Numbered from the stretch's first letter, positions 26,923 to 35,903 are shown. The stretch is 64,000 nt of DNA from Synechococcus sp. MIT S9220 (GCF_014304815.1 NZ_CP047958.1:1984001-2048000); one strand, 5' to 3'. Notes: a model not told the origin generated them from the letters alone. A program made the numbers and translations.

Positions 26923-27975
26923 TCAGTTGATTTTTGCCTTATCCATGGATTCAAAAGCATTCACAACGCTCTTGAAGTTGAAACCCATGCCCCTGAGAGC
27001 ATGCCAGAGATGTCCCTGAAGGAAGAAGAAGGCAAGATAGAAGTGAGTGTTCGCCAACCACGCACGAGCCGTGTGTGCATCTCCCGAAAGAGTGGACGTG
27101 TCGGTGAAGTAAGGGGAGAAAGCGAAATTCAGTTTCAAAGGAGCGCCATACAATTCGACGGGATAAATCGTCGTATTTTGAGCGCACCAGATCGCTGTCA
27201 CAAAACCCATCAGTGCGATGCCCGCGAGTGAGTAAGAAAGGATCGACTCACCGTTGTAAATCAGGACTTTTTTGAAAGGACCGAAGGGGGAACTGATGAT
27301 ATGCCAAACGCCACCGATCGTGAGAATGAACGCAAGAACAGCATGACCACCCATCACATCTTCCAAACTACTGATCGTCAGGAAGTTGGTCTGATAGCCC
27401 CAGACCATGCCGAGATCAATATTGGGCTCAACAGTACGAACTGCTCCAAGTGAGGCATCGTAAATGCCGTGGACTCGAGCCCATTCAACGAAGGCGATGA
27501 CACCCAAACCAAGGAAAATCAGGTGATGACCAAGGATAAAAGTGAGCTTCTTGGGATCATCCCAGCTGAAATCGAACTTTTTGGCGCGTCCAGTTGCTTC
27601 GGAAAGATCCTTAGGAGCACGAAGAGTATGCCAAATACCAGCAGCACCCAGAACTGCGGAGGAAACAAGGTGCGTAGCAGCCACCACAATCAGGGGCTGT
27701 GAGTCGACGATGACTCCACCATCCCCAACACCGAGCCCCAAACCAGCCAGGTGAGGAATCAAAATCAAACCCTGCTCACCCATCGGCAGGGAGCCGTCGT
27801 ATCGAGCGAGTTCAAAAAGCGTGAATGCTCCGGCCCAGAACATGATGAGACCGGCATGTGCAGCATGCGCAGCGATGAAAGAGCCGGAGCGCTTCGCTAC
27901 TCCAGAATTTCCCGCCCACCAGTCATAAGAGACTGATGAATTTCCATACGATTGCATTGGGAAAATGAAAGGCAT
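26923..27975 (-). CDS. isiA: iron-stress chlorophyll-binding protein IsiA (CP43')
   Basis: 350 residues, the size of IsiA and lacking the large lumenal loop E of CP43. Six membrane helices carry chlorophyll-ligand histidines, e.g. SFIAAHAAHAGLIMFWAGA, VVAATHLVSSAVLGAAGIWH, ILGHHLIFLGLG, GGHAVLAFILTIGGVWH and NTHFYLAFFFLQGHLWHALR. It forms antenna rings around photosystem I under iron shortage. The related Pcb antenna of Prochlorococcus is the alternative name; proximity to flavodoxin favours IsiA. A dedicated terminator follows. Confidence 0.92.
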   Translation of the reverse strand: MPFIFPMQSYGNSSVSYDWWAGNSGVAKRSGSFIAAHAAHAGLIMFWAGAFTLFELARYDGSLPMGEQGLILIPHLAGLGLGVGDGGVIVDSQPLIVVAATHLVSSAVLGAAGIWHTLRAPKDLSEATGRAKKFDFSWDDPKKLTFILGHHLIFLGLGVIAFVEWARVHGIYDASLGAVRTVEPNIDLGMVWGYQTNFLTISSLEDVMGGHAVLAFILTIGGVWHIISSPFGPFKKVLIYNGESILSYSLAGIALMGFVTAIWCAQNTTIYPVELYGAPLKLNFAFSPYFTDTSTLSGDAHTARAWLANTHFYLAFFFLQGHLWHALRGMGFNFKSVVNAFESMDKAKIN

Positions 27976-28579
27976 TCACAACCTAATAACCGATCAATTT
28001 GCTCTAATCGTCCGTTAACAATAGTTTTCAAGCTAAAAATTTATGAGACAGGCTTTAAATCCTTTTTTAACCCGAGCTCGTAGCGTATGACAGCCGCGCT
28101 AACGGAACGTCACGAAAAAAAGCGAAAGCTTGTGAAAAGTAAATATTGCTAGGTGGAATGACTTCAGTGCTGTAGGAACGAGAGACGCCATACCTTAAGA
28201 GCAGCAAAACATGACCTAGAGCCAGGACGAGGGAATGATCATGAGGCTAGAAAAATACTGTCGGCAGTCACAAATGATCAAGAATTTAAACAGCTTCAAT
28301 GACAATGAGAAGCAAAAGAATTGATGTGAACCAAATCTGAATGATGGCCATTGGAGCCCAAGCCGCAAAGACCAGGATTGGCAAAATACACACGCCAAGT
28401 TAAAACAAATAAGACAAGAAAGATGTATGAAATATAAAAAATAGATCAAAAAACAGCGTCAACTTTGCAAGCAAGCAACTAGGTAGAAATACAGGATTCA
28501 AAATCTACCGTGGGAACAATCATTACTAACACAGAAAGATCGATTAAAAGCCGATAATCGAACATCTGATAATCCACAA
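27976..28579. other. AT-rich intergenic region upstream of isiA
   Basis: Must contain the divergent isiA promoter. TTGAAA (minus strand of 28026-28031) is a possible -35, but no convincing -10 or Fur box (GATAATGATAATCATTATC-like) stands out. A 21-codon ORF (28087-28152) and a 77-codon minus frame (28216-28449) have no support. Confidence 0.4.
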
Positions 28580-28786
28580 ATGTCAGTGAGTTCATCGAAT
28601 CAAATATCTCGACGACTAGGGCCAAGTGGGGGTTGGCGAAGTAAACGTGTGAGAATTGCTATGGCACTAAGGCAACAGGGATGGTCTTACAAAACAATCT
28701 CAGAACATCTATTTGTGTCACCAAAATCGATCATGCGCGATATTAAATGCTTTGTCATTAATCCAAGAAATTTACCTCGACCTTGA
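28580..28786 (+). CDS. small helix-turn-helix protein, 68 aa
   Basis: The core reads KRVRIAMALRQQGWSYKTIS, then EHLFVSPKSIMRDI: a helix-turn-helix with a recognition helix of the resolvase/sigma-like type. The N-terminus is Ser-rich, and the C-terminus is short and basic. The size suggests a stand-alone DNA-binding adaptor. It lies at the start of the AT-rich accessory segment; its target is unknown. No sigma or transposase domain is attached. Confidence 0.6.
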   Translation: MSVSSSNQISRRLGPSGGWRSKRVRIAMALRQQGWSYKTISEHLFVSPKSIMRDIKCFVINPRNLPRP

Positions 28787-28881
28787 AAGGCCGAGTCTAT
28801 GGATTAAAAACAAAAAAAGTTGGAATTGATTGATTAACAATCAAAACCATGAAGCCAAACATCTTGGAGGAAGTCAAGAAC

Positions 28882-28918
28882 GGATTGAGGAGTTGTCAGC
28901 CCGACAACTCCTTAATCC
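28882..28918. repeat. 16-bp stem hairpin
   Basis: GGATTGAGGAGTTGTC, loop AGCCC, GACAACTCCTTAATCC, with one G-T wobble. There is no T tract on either side. It stands in a stretch (28787-29350) where I find no convincing gene, so it may belong to an untranslated RNA or processing site. Confidence 0.7.
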
Positions 28919-29350
28919 AGATGCCGGTGCCCACCTGCATCATACTCAAAACAGCCATAAAGACTGATAGAGCAGCGATTATCCAAGTCGCAAACTAATT
29001 GTGAACGAGAAGCAAGCGAAGATCTCAACATTTTTAACAGAGCTGAGAATCATCAAGTTCAAGCGAAGGGGTTAGATGCTACAAAAACTAAAAATAAGTC
29101 GGCAGTGGCACCGATCGATCTGGTTTCAGCCGCTGATAAAACTCACTAAGTCTCATGCGGGCAAAGACTAAAACCAAACAGACAGGCATATTGAAGAATG
29201 GTCGACAACAAGTCTGTCATCACTCACACATTGAGTCGATGCATCACAACACGACAAATAAGATAGTCGAAAAAGAATATGCAAGAAGCAGGCTAGAAGA
29301 TAGGAATATCGACAAATTATGTAACTAGATCCTTCAAACAGAGCATTTAG

Positions 29351-29389
29351 AAAACACAATGCTCCTCTCTATTCAAGTGAAGCATTGTG
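29351..29389 (-). terminator. terminator-like hairpin after the DUF3303 gene
   Basis: On the minus strand, CACAATGCT and AGCATTGTG (9-bp stem, 17-nt loop) are followed by TTTTC, about 15 bp after the stop. Confidence 0.55.
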
Positions 29390-29403
29390 CAGAAAATCTA
29401 GGA

Positions 29404-29676
29404 TTAGCTGTATGCCTTAGCAATCAGAGGACCAGCCTGATCATCAGTCAGAACAGGAGTCACTTCCCAATCAAGATATTCTGCCCATTCAGCAGCATGT
29501 TCATAACATGCATCAGCATTATCTGCCTCGACTAAGATCCAACCTTCGACGGAACCTGGGGCATGAAAGCGCTTCCAAGATTGACAGGCTGGGAAAGGCG
29601 CTCCTGTTGATAAAAACTTCTTAGCTGCAATCTCATGATATCCAGTCTTAAAAGACCAATGCATCAAAAAAGTCAT
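29404..29676 (-). CDS. DUF3303 family protein
   Basis: 90 residues from ATG at 29676. The pattern is MTFLMHWSFKTG, then FHAPGSVEGWILVEADNADA and EWAEYLDWEVTPVLT, which matches the small dimeric alpha+beta-barrel DUF3303 proteins of cyanobacteria. Ligand or reaction unknown. The following interval on the plus-strand side (29677-30129) holds no gene that I can support. Confidence 0.75.
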   Translation of the reverse strand: MTFLMHWSFKTGYHEIAAKKFLSTGAPFPACQSWKRFHAPGSVEGWILVEADNADACYEHAAEWAEYLDWEVTPVLTDDQAGPLIAKAYS

Positions 29677-30129
29677 AAGAAAAAAAATTGACATGAACAG
29701 GATCGCACAAAATCAGCAAAAAAGATAGTTGTGAACGGATCTGAATTGTCACTATCAATACAACCCACGCAAGTCACAAGGGCATACAAGCCAATGAATC
29801 AATCGAGGTCACTCAAACAATGACAACACAAACAAGCCAACCCCAAAAGCAAGGAATAGTCCAAGCGCAACAAACACGTTATTGATGCAACCCGATCACT
29901 CTAAGTAGAAACACTTATCTAGCGCGAGGCACTAAGCCAAGGTTTGATACCTGCAAGTTCACCATATGCAAACATTTGCAATCAAGAAACAGCAGAGGAG
30001 CTGTGCTGTAGGCACACAAAAAATCAGAAACCCAAGAATTTAAGGTTCAACGCTGGAAAACCATCCAGCGGTCTGACCTAATTTAAACAAACAGAGATAG
30101 GATTGATTGACAAAGATCAATCTTCGGGA

Positions 30130-30597
30130 TTAGCCTTCGATACTACGTTCAAGAGGTAGAATATCCTCATCAGAAGAATCCTTGGATATTGTTGGAACTG
30201 GTATTGCGACTTTAGCCTTTGCTTTTTTAATCGTAAATGGAGGAACTGCAAATGATGGAATTGGCACACGCACAGAGAATTGGCTAGTTCCTACAGGCAC
30301 ATTATTAATAGAACCTATTCTAGGACGATTAGGCAGCACTTCTTCGCCAGAAGCATCATAGATAAACGCAAAAACATCAACATCCTTGATCAAACTTTTA
30401 GCAGTACTTTTAATCTCACCATCCAATATATAGCACCCTGAACGATAGCCTTTTGGCTGTTTAGAGGCAGGATCAGCAGTATCACATTTCACGAGGTCAA
30501 GCTGGCTTAATTCAAGATCGAGCGATTCGGCAGAAGGAACAACAGCAAAAAAAGACAAGCAAAAGATAAAAATAATTGACAGAATAGTGTTTTTCAT
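30130..30597 (-). CDS. secreted hypothetical protein, about 155 aa
   Basis: Start ATG at 30597 (30606 also possible). A classic signal peptide, MKNTILSIIFIFCLSFFAVV, is cleaved near PSAES. The mature protein has a Cys pair (VKCDT and SGCYIL), beta-rich segments and a motif with VPVGTSQFSVRVPIPSFAVP. The tail is acidic. It probably lies in the periplasm or on the cell surface. No family recognised. Strong AT bias matches the surrounding island. Confidence 0.65.
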   Translation of the reverse strand: MKNTILSIIFIFCLSFFAVVPSAESLDLELSQLDLVKCDTADPASKQPKGYRSGCYILDGEIKSTAKSLIKDVDVFAFIYDASGEEVLPNRPRIGSINNVPVGTSQFSVRVPIPSFAVPPFTIKKAKAKVAIPVPTISKDSSDEDILPLERSIEG

Positions 30598-30916
30598 AAA
30601 CATCATGATAAATACAATCTCTTGTGCACAATGCTGCATATCAAGGAAAATAGCAAACGCAAATTAGCAAAGACATGTATCGATTGTATCACTGAGATCG
30701 CAATACGACAAGAAGAGCAGCACGTAAAATCTAATCACTTGATTAAAATCAATCCAGTAAGATCATTACGTTTGCATGCATAGATCTAGAATGATCAGAA
30801 TGTTCAGAACAAGCTGTCAAACTCTGATTGAATCATTGAACAAAAATAACGTAGGCAATCTCACAAGAAGGAAAATTCTAGATGTCAACAAAACAAGTAT
30901 TCAAAGAGAGATTCGA

Positions 30917-31210
30917 TTATTGTTTTGAATAGAAGCCACGCCGCTCAACACATCTCTTGAATCGCTTGGATTCATATAACCAAAACTTTTCTTTATCGAG
31001 AACAAAGCCCTCGGCCAAGGCAATCGCAACGACATGATCTTCATTATTCGCCTGAGCGATTTTTTGCTGAAGAGTCGCATCATCCTTGAGCCTAGAAAGG
31101 AAAGCACAAAGATCTTGTTCTGACTGCTGACACTGCTGAAATCTCCCCATATAAAAGGGCATTGTCTCGCGAGAGTTCATAAACAGATCGAAAGGAATCT
31201 CAAGATACAA
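30917..31210 (-). CDS. Nif11-like small protein
   Basis: Up to 97 residues; internal ATGs at residues 17 and 21 are alternative starts. The middle, AFLSRLKDDATLQQKIAQ followed by AIALAEGFVLD, has the Nif11 pattern. Nif11 domains serve as nitrogen-fixation-associated proteins or as RiPP leader peptides. Here the C-terminus is basic with one Cys (KRFKRCVERRGF), there is no GG cleavage site, and no modification enzyme is nearby, so a peptide natural product is not indicated. Confidence 0.6.
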   Translation of the reverse strand: MYLEIPFDLFMNSRETMPFYMGRFQQCQQSEQDLCAFLSRLKDDATLQQKIAQANNEDHVVAIALAEGFVLDKEKFWLYESKRFKRCVERRGFYSKQ

Positions 31211-31424
31211 GCAATTGACAAGCCAATTACAAACAAATAACTATCTTAAATTAAGATAGTTACATCAACTGTTTAGCTTTATTGAATAAGTTAAATTTAA
31301 AACTCAGCGACAGCGGTGGGAACAGACGCAACCAAGAGCAAGCTATTTTTAAGCTTTAAGCAAAAACAAGACAGACTGACTTAGGTCTTACAAACGAAAC
31401 AATCAGAAATTTCAGCGTATATCT

Positions 31425-31658
31425 TCATTTGACAAGATTAATAGTCCATCGACGACCACCCATTCGATCGTCTTCAGAATAACAATTAGCCAGTAAAACT
31501 CCACTAGCACTACGCACTATACATTCAAGACCATCTTTAGTTGTAACAAAGCTAGAAGCATTGGGGCAGACAAGATGCTTCGAACCACTACTCATAGCTT
31601 TAACAATATGCGTCCAAATAAGATCAATATTTTCGTCAGTAGGGGTAGCAAAATGCAT
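31425..31658 (-). CDS. hypothetical protein, 77 aa
   Basis: ATG at 31658. The sequence includes TPTDENIDLIWTHIVKAMSS, two Cys (HLVCPN, LECIVR) and the ending GGRRWTINLVK. The composition is protein-like, but no family is recognised. Isolated among AT-rich spacers. Confidence 0.5.
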   Translation of the reverse strand: MHFATPTDENIDLIWTHIVKAMSSGSKHLVCPNASSFVTTKDGLECIVRSASGVLLANCYSEDDRMGGRRWTINLVK

Positions 31659-31836
31659 CAAGACATTTATAAACTAAGTTTATACTAGACAAACTAACGA
31701 CTCACGCAATGTACTGATGGTCACAACAGGTGGGGCTTATGAACGAACCTGCACTAAAAACATCGTTCAAGCCTTAGTTAATACAAACAAGTCAATTAAA
31801 TTCTGCGAAATGACTGCTTTAAAGTCATGACACTAT

Positions 31837-32031
31837 TTATTTTTTAATCCGCGAGGCAATATCCATATAATCAAAACCGTCTAAATCATCAATGTCCTGT
31901 GGTGCAAAGCCCTGTGGTTGAACAGTTTTGGCCATACTCAAGAACTCACTGATGTAACCGCGTCGGAGGGTACGCGCAGGAATGCGCTTAGGAGAAAGGT
32001 CGCTAATGGTTGAAAGCTCAAGTGCAGTCAT
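31837..32031 (-). CDS. hypothetical protein, 64 aa
   Basis: ATG at 32031. A basic first half (SPKRIPARTLRRGYISEFL) and an acidic second half (QDIDDLDGFDYMDIASRIKK) suggest a small adaptor-like protein. No family recognised. Confidence 0.5.
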   Translation of the reverse strand: MTALELSTISDLSPKRIPARTLRRGYISEFLSMAKTVQPQGFAPQDIDDLDGFDYMDIASRIKK

Positions 32032-32263
32032 TATAGAACTTCATGAATTCATACGAAGAAGGCTTTTCCGCGCATCGGACTTAGAGCGGAAACTGGAGCA
32101 CAACAAAGTCCACGACGACAGCGGGCTCAAGAGCTGAGGGCAAAATCAAGGCGCTCTAAACAGCTGATCGTCGCGCCAATAAAATCTCAAATTACCGCAA
32201 GAGTGAGGTCAACTCGTAATCATTTTAGACGCGGAGACTTACAATAAAATCAGGATTAGCTGA

Positions 32264-32566
32264 TTAGACAACATCACTAAGGGCATATCGCAAAAACTTG
32301 AAGACAGAAATCGGACTCAACGTCATCCAAATTTCATACAACGTCAGGCGATCTGATGACACAAAGCACTGGGATTCATAGATCCGATTAAATCTATCGT
32401 GACGAATCGATTGATCTCGTCGCTGCTCAAGTTGCCTTTGCTGATGCGCAAAGTCTTCCTGAGCAGCAACGGCCTCATCAATGACCAGGAACCAGCTTTC
32501 ACCACCTTTCAGAGCTTTAGAGAGCCACTGAAACAAACTACTGATCAGAGAAAGTAATTTTTGCAT
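32264..32566 (-). CDS. hypothetical protein, 100 aa
   Basis: ATG at 32566. An amphipathic N-terminal helix (MQKLLSLISSLFQWLSKALK), a Glu/Gln-rich helical middle (HQQRQLEQRRDQ) and a hydrophobic C-terminus. The N-terminal helix could bind membranes. Not recognised. Confidence 0.5.
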   Translation of the reverse strand: MQKLLSLISSLFQWLSKALKGGESWFLVIDEAVAAQEDFAHQQRQLEQRRDQSIRHDRFNRIYESQCFVSSDRLTLYEIWMTLSPISVFKFLRYALSDVV

Positions 32567-32681
32567 CTAACCAAAAAGACATCTGATCATAAGACCCGTT
32601 CTTCGCTCTCCTTAGTGCTCAGCAACACATGGGTGGAGAATTGACCGTTGCTATTGATGACTTCGGTTCGAGAATCGTCGG

Positions 32682-32771
32682 GTGAACACGCGAATCATGC
32701 TGATCTACGCTGGCATTTTTATTGCAGGCTTTCTATTCGTCTCAACAGGACTGGCTTACGACACATTCTGA
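32682..32771 (+). CDS. candidate 29-aa single-helix membrane peptide
   Basis: GTG at 32682, or ATG at 32697 giving 24 residues. The sequence MLIYAGIFIAGFLFVSTGLA forms one complete membrane helix, ending YDTF. No ribosome-binding site or terminator is obvious. It resembles small thylakoid subunits only in general design. Confidence 0.35.
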   Translation: MNTRIMLIYAGIFIAGFLFVSTGLAYDTF

Positions 32772-32954
32772 GCAATGGTCAAAAACCGAATTTAGTGCTG
32801 ATAGCAATCCATGCAATGTGTCGTCAAACAGTGAAGACTATTCTATATAATCTGTGAATTTTGAGATGACGACACATCCAATAGCAACGCTACTAATAAC
32901 AAGTGACTACTATTTAGAAAGAAAGTGCTACCCGCAACGAATAGGAATCAACAC

Positions 32955-33122
32955 ATGGATCGTTCAAAGCAACATAACTATCCAAGAACTGTCTATGACA
33001 ATGCCTGGGAAGATCTAAGTGTGATGTACGAAAGCTGGAAAACAGTCCACGGAATCGATCGACAGTTCTGCATCGATATGCTCCACAAATTTGCCAACTA
33101 TCTTGAACATGAAAAACACTAG
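32955..33122 (+). CDS. hypothetical protein, 55 aa
   Basis: ATG at 32955. Helical with many aromatic residues: TVYDNAWEDLSVMYESWKTV, then GIDRQFCIDMLHKFANYLE. The pattern suggests a compact helical domain. Unknown family; reads like a real protein in an otherwise poor region. Confidence 0.5.
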   Translation: MDRSKQHNYPRTVYDNAWEDLSVMYESWKTVHGIDRQFCIDMLHKFANYLEHEKH

Positions 33123-33241
33123 AATTAACGCAAATACAAAATTTTAATTATCAATAAAACGAAGGTTTTGTCATCAATTTGATAACATTTAAGTGCAAGA
33201 TTGATTACAAGATCAGAGAACTCAAATAATCAAAAAGTTCC

Positions 33242-33694
33242 TCAAGTTGAAATTAAGGCTGACAAACAGACACCGTAAAGAAAGCCACTGCAAAGCAGAC
33301 CAAAAGCCCAGCATACGGACCTGAGGAGTGAGATATTTACAAGATAAGAAACAAGATAAATAGCTCGAAGGATTGGATGCGCAAATGCAACAACAACCGC
33401 AAAAGCTGGAAGCAGAAGACCATTCAAGACGACAAGAATAGCCAGGATAGTTGCCGGAGCATGCAGAGAGAATGATTCAAAACTATTTTGCTGAGCCCAG
33501 CTGGCTCTTTTCCCCCAGGCGGGATAACGATCAAACATTGCGCGTAGAGACGAAAGATCACTCATCTCAAACTGAGCTTTAAAGCGAGCCACATAAAGCG
33601 GCGCAATACTCAAAATCACCATTCCAAATGACAGAACAAGCGACCACACGTAAGGCGCCACTTCAGCGTGAGGGGAAAACTGTGCCAAGAACAT
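33242..33694 (-). CDS. MAPEG family membrane protein
   Basis: 150 residues with four hydrophobic helices. The middle RYPAWGKRASWAQQNSFESF is the typical first-loop motif of MAPEG (membrane-associated glutathione/eicosanoid) proteins. Possible glutathione-dependent detoxification in the membrane. The 300 bp downstream to 33996 contain no recognisable gene. Confidence 0.75.
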   Translation of the reverse strand: MFLAQFSPHAEVAPYVWSLVLSFGMVILSIAPLYVARFKAQFEMSDLSSLRAMFDRYPAWGKRASWAQQNSFESFSLHAPATILAILVVLNGLLLPAFAVVVAFAHPILRAIYLVSYLVNISLLRSVCWAFGLLCSGFLYGVCLSALIST

Positions 33695-33996
33695 TGATTA
33701 AAAATTTAAATTGATGTATTCCAATCCATCATCCTAATGAGCATCGTTCGTTAAAACAAGTTGTTGTATTAGCGCCTATGCAGTAATACTGAAGCTGATG
33801 CTGGTCAACGCGAGAACCTCTATTGCCTCTTGACGCATCATTGATTCTCGGTTGTTCAACACAAGTCACCAAAATCGGGAATGCTCCCGTATTGAGCCTT
33901 AGAGATCATCACATGAGATGTTCAGGCTGTGTGAGGCCACAATGAATTGCATTCAAGCCACGAACTCACTAGCCTGATCAAAAAGATGTCCAGCGC

Positions 33997-34701
33997 GTGC
34001 TCATCAACCCGAACGAACTTCCGCTTAAGCAAGCAGCTGACCGATGCCAAGCGCTGTTAAGCAGCAAAAAAGTTTTGGTTTGTAGTAAGAACAGATTAAC
34101 ACTGACTGCTTTATGTCTTTGCACGCCTATTCTACAATCACTGATTGGTGGGGCAACCACTGAAGAGGAAGGACTAGACTTACAGCTAAAATTCAACCCT
34201 GATCTTTTGATTACAAGTGAAGACCTTGAGAAGGGATATGGTATTCGTCTTGTAGAAAGAGTCAAAACCCACAGTCCCAAAATTACTGCCCTGATTTTTC
34301 TAGGGCGAGAAACAACTGATGTTGTCCATGAAGCGATGGATGCTGGAGCAGATGGAGTTATGTTCATGTCATCGGTGGGATCAGGGCATGGAGACTTCAT
34401 TAATGCACTGACCACGACAAACAATGGTGGTGTCTATTATCCGAAATCAGTTCGTACAGCCGCTACAGCAACGATCAAACAACCTCCTGAGCTCATCGAT
34501 CCATTGTCTGAGCGCGAGCGTGAGGTTCTGCGCTGCATTATCCAAGGGATGAAAAATTCTGAAATCGCAGAATCGTTATTCTTGTCTTCAGAAACAATCA
34601 AAAGTCATGTCAGTACTACAATCCAGAAGCTAGGAGTTAGAGATCGAACTCAAGCTGCTGTTTTTGCTCTCACTCATGGTTTGGTCGAAGTCGATATTTA
34701 A
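33997..34701 (+). CDS. LuxR/NarL-type response regulator with degenerate receiver
   Basis: 234 residues from GTG. The receiver-like domain (about 20-150) ends in a linker, and the C-terminal HTH is typical (LSEREREVLRCIIQGMKNSE, then SETIKSHVSTTIQKLGVRDR). In the receiver, the phospho-acceptor region reads PDLLITSEDLEKGYG, so Ser stands where Asp is expected. The conserved Thr/Lys positions are also altered (LIFLGRE, GVMFMSS). DNA binding should be intact, but activation by phosphotransfer is doubtful. The target is unknown; no histidine kinase is nearby. Confidence 0.85.
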   Translation: MLINPNELPLKQAADRCQALLSSKKVLVCSKNRLTLTALCLCTPILQSLIGGATTEEEGLDLQLKFNPDLLITSEDLEKGYGIRLVERVKTHSPKITALIFLGRETTDVVHEAMDAGADGVMFMSSVGSGHGDFINALTTTNNGGVYYPKSVRTAATATIKQPPELIDPLSEREREVLRCIIQGMKNSEIAESLFLSSETIKSHVSTTIQKLGVRDRTQAAVFALTHGLVEVDI

Positions 34702-34859
34702 GTTCTGACCAACCTGATATCACTCAGTAAGGGCAACGACTCTCTTGAGGGCATGAATCAATCTTGAACAGTCTTGCGATGACGTCTGCCATTCGAGCAA
34801 CCAAGCCACTCGCAACAGACGCATTGAACTCTTAGAGTATTTGTACTTAGTTCAACTCT

Positions 34860-34952
34860 ATGACGAGCTCAAATCTGCTTGTTCTATTCGTCAGCTTTTC
34901 GACAGCCTGCCTCGTTCTGAGCATTTACAAAATCAACCAGACAGCTCAGTGA
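34860..34952 (+). CDS. 30-aa membrane peptide, copy 1
   Basis: ATG at 34860. One hydrophobic helix from LLVLFVSF to LVLSIY with a short polar tail, and one Cys in the helix. It shares LLVL-x-VSF-x-x-AC-x-x-LS-x-YK with the peptide at 35144, which strongly argues that both are translated. No known photosystem subunit fits. The ribosome-binding site is weak. Confidence 0.55.
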   Translation: MTSSNLLVLFVSFSTACLVLSIYKINQTAQ

Positions 34953-35143
34953 GTTGTCGCAAATGATTCTCCGGACAAAGTTCTGGCTGTGAAAGCCAGG
35001 CTTGTCTCAAAGCCAGCCCTCATCGGTCACTCCAAAAGATCAAGCGAAGTCGCCCAGCGCGATCACCAGATTGACGGTCGCGCCCCAGAGGTCTTTACAT
35101 TTCGCAATAGCTTGCGTAAACTTCTGTAAATGACTCGACCACC

Positions 35144-35239
35144 ATGTTTGGAACAACTGATCTCCTGGTTCTTGTAGTGAGTTTTGGGGCAGCCTGCTTC
35201 ACGCTCAGTCTCTACAAAAGCGCTAAAGCAACGTCCTGA
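35144..35239 (+). CDS. 31-aa membrane peptide, copy 2
   Basis: ATG at 35144. DLLVLVVSFGAACFTLSLYK is followed by SAKATS. It is a paralogue of the peptide at 34860, with the same helix, Cys and YK positions. It lies in a 0.3-kb spacer otherwise without genes. Single-pass membrane location is inferred. Confidence 0.55.
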   Translation: MFGTTDLLVLVVSFGAACFTLSLYKSAKATS

Positions 35240-35311
35240 GAATTCAAAGCAATCTGCGTAGCAGTGAACCACTGTTGCAGCTCTTCACCCTGGCTAACGA
35301 TGGCTATATTA

Positions 35312-35333
35312 AAGATAATTACAGAATTATCTT
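35312..35333. repeat. AT-rich 9-bp inverted repeat
   Basis: AAGATAATT-ACAG-AATTATCTT. The GATAAT/ATTATC arms recall Fur-type operators, but the site lies downstream of flanking genes, so a transcript-end hairpin is equally possible. Nothing else is seen in 35240-35569. Confidence 0.5.
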
Positions 35334-35569
35334 AAAAACCTGCTAAATAATTACTTACGGTTTGCGACCGAGAATTAATCAACCTCATCGTCAATATCGC
35401 AAATTAAGGGATTATAGTTTTACAATTCCGTAAACATATGATCTGGGTGATTACAGTGGTTACTTGAAATCAGTCAATACCAAACTAAAGATTCAAAAAT
35501 TGCATCATCAATCAGCTAGGCAGGTGTGATTCTGCCTAAACGAGCAAAAACCACCGTTTCGCCAGAGAT

Positions 35570-35851
35570 CTAATCAGCAAGCCAACGCGTGATCAGCGTC
35601 CCTTCATAAATATGGCCAGAAGCCTCAACAATTGGCTTGGTCTGCGGATTCATGAAAATGTCATACAGAACATTTTCCGGCCCTTGAAATATGACGGTTG
35701 CCCTTTTTGGGTTTTCCTGAGAAACACCGAGATAGAAAATCTTGACACCCATTTCTGAGAACATGACCTGCTGCTCAGGCGCTTCCATATAGGCTTTGTA
35801 TTCTTGGAAGGTATTGCTGAGCTCGAAATCGAGAACAGTGGTTTCGATCAT
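35570..35851 (-). CDS. DUF3764-like protein
   Basis: 93 residues from ATG at 35851. It begins MIETTVLDFELSNTFQEYKA and continues with GVKIFYLGVSQENPKRATV, a pattern I associate with the small DUF3764 proteins of marine cyanobacteria. A dimeric alpha+beta barrel is likely. Function unknown. Confidence 0.55.
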   Translation of the reverse strand: MIETTVLDFELSNTFQEYKAYMEAPEQQVMFSEMGVKIFYLGVSQENPKRATVIFQGPENVLYDIFMNPQTKPIVEASGHIYEGTLITRWLAD

Positions 35852-35903
35852 TGCTAATTAGACCAAAAGTTGATTCAGCCAAGGATATGCAGTGAGAGCT
35901 GTG

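Noticed and set aside
28087-28152. 21-codon ORF starting MTAALTERHEKK
   Set aside because: Too short to separate from chance, and no ribosome-binding site; it could be a gene remnant, but nothing supports this.
28216-28449. 77-codon minus-strand ORF rich in Phe, Leu, Cys and Ser
   Set aside because: Composition is typical of AT-rich noncoding sequence read in a chance frame; no start context.
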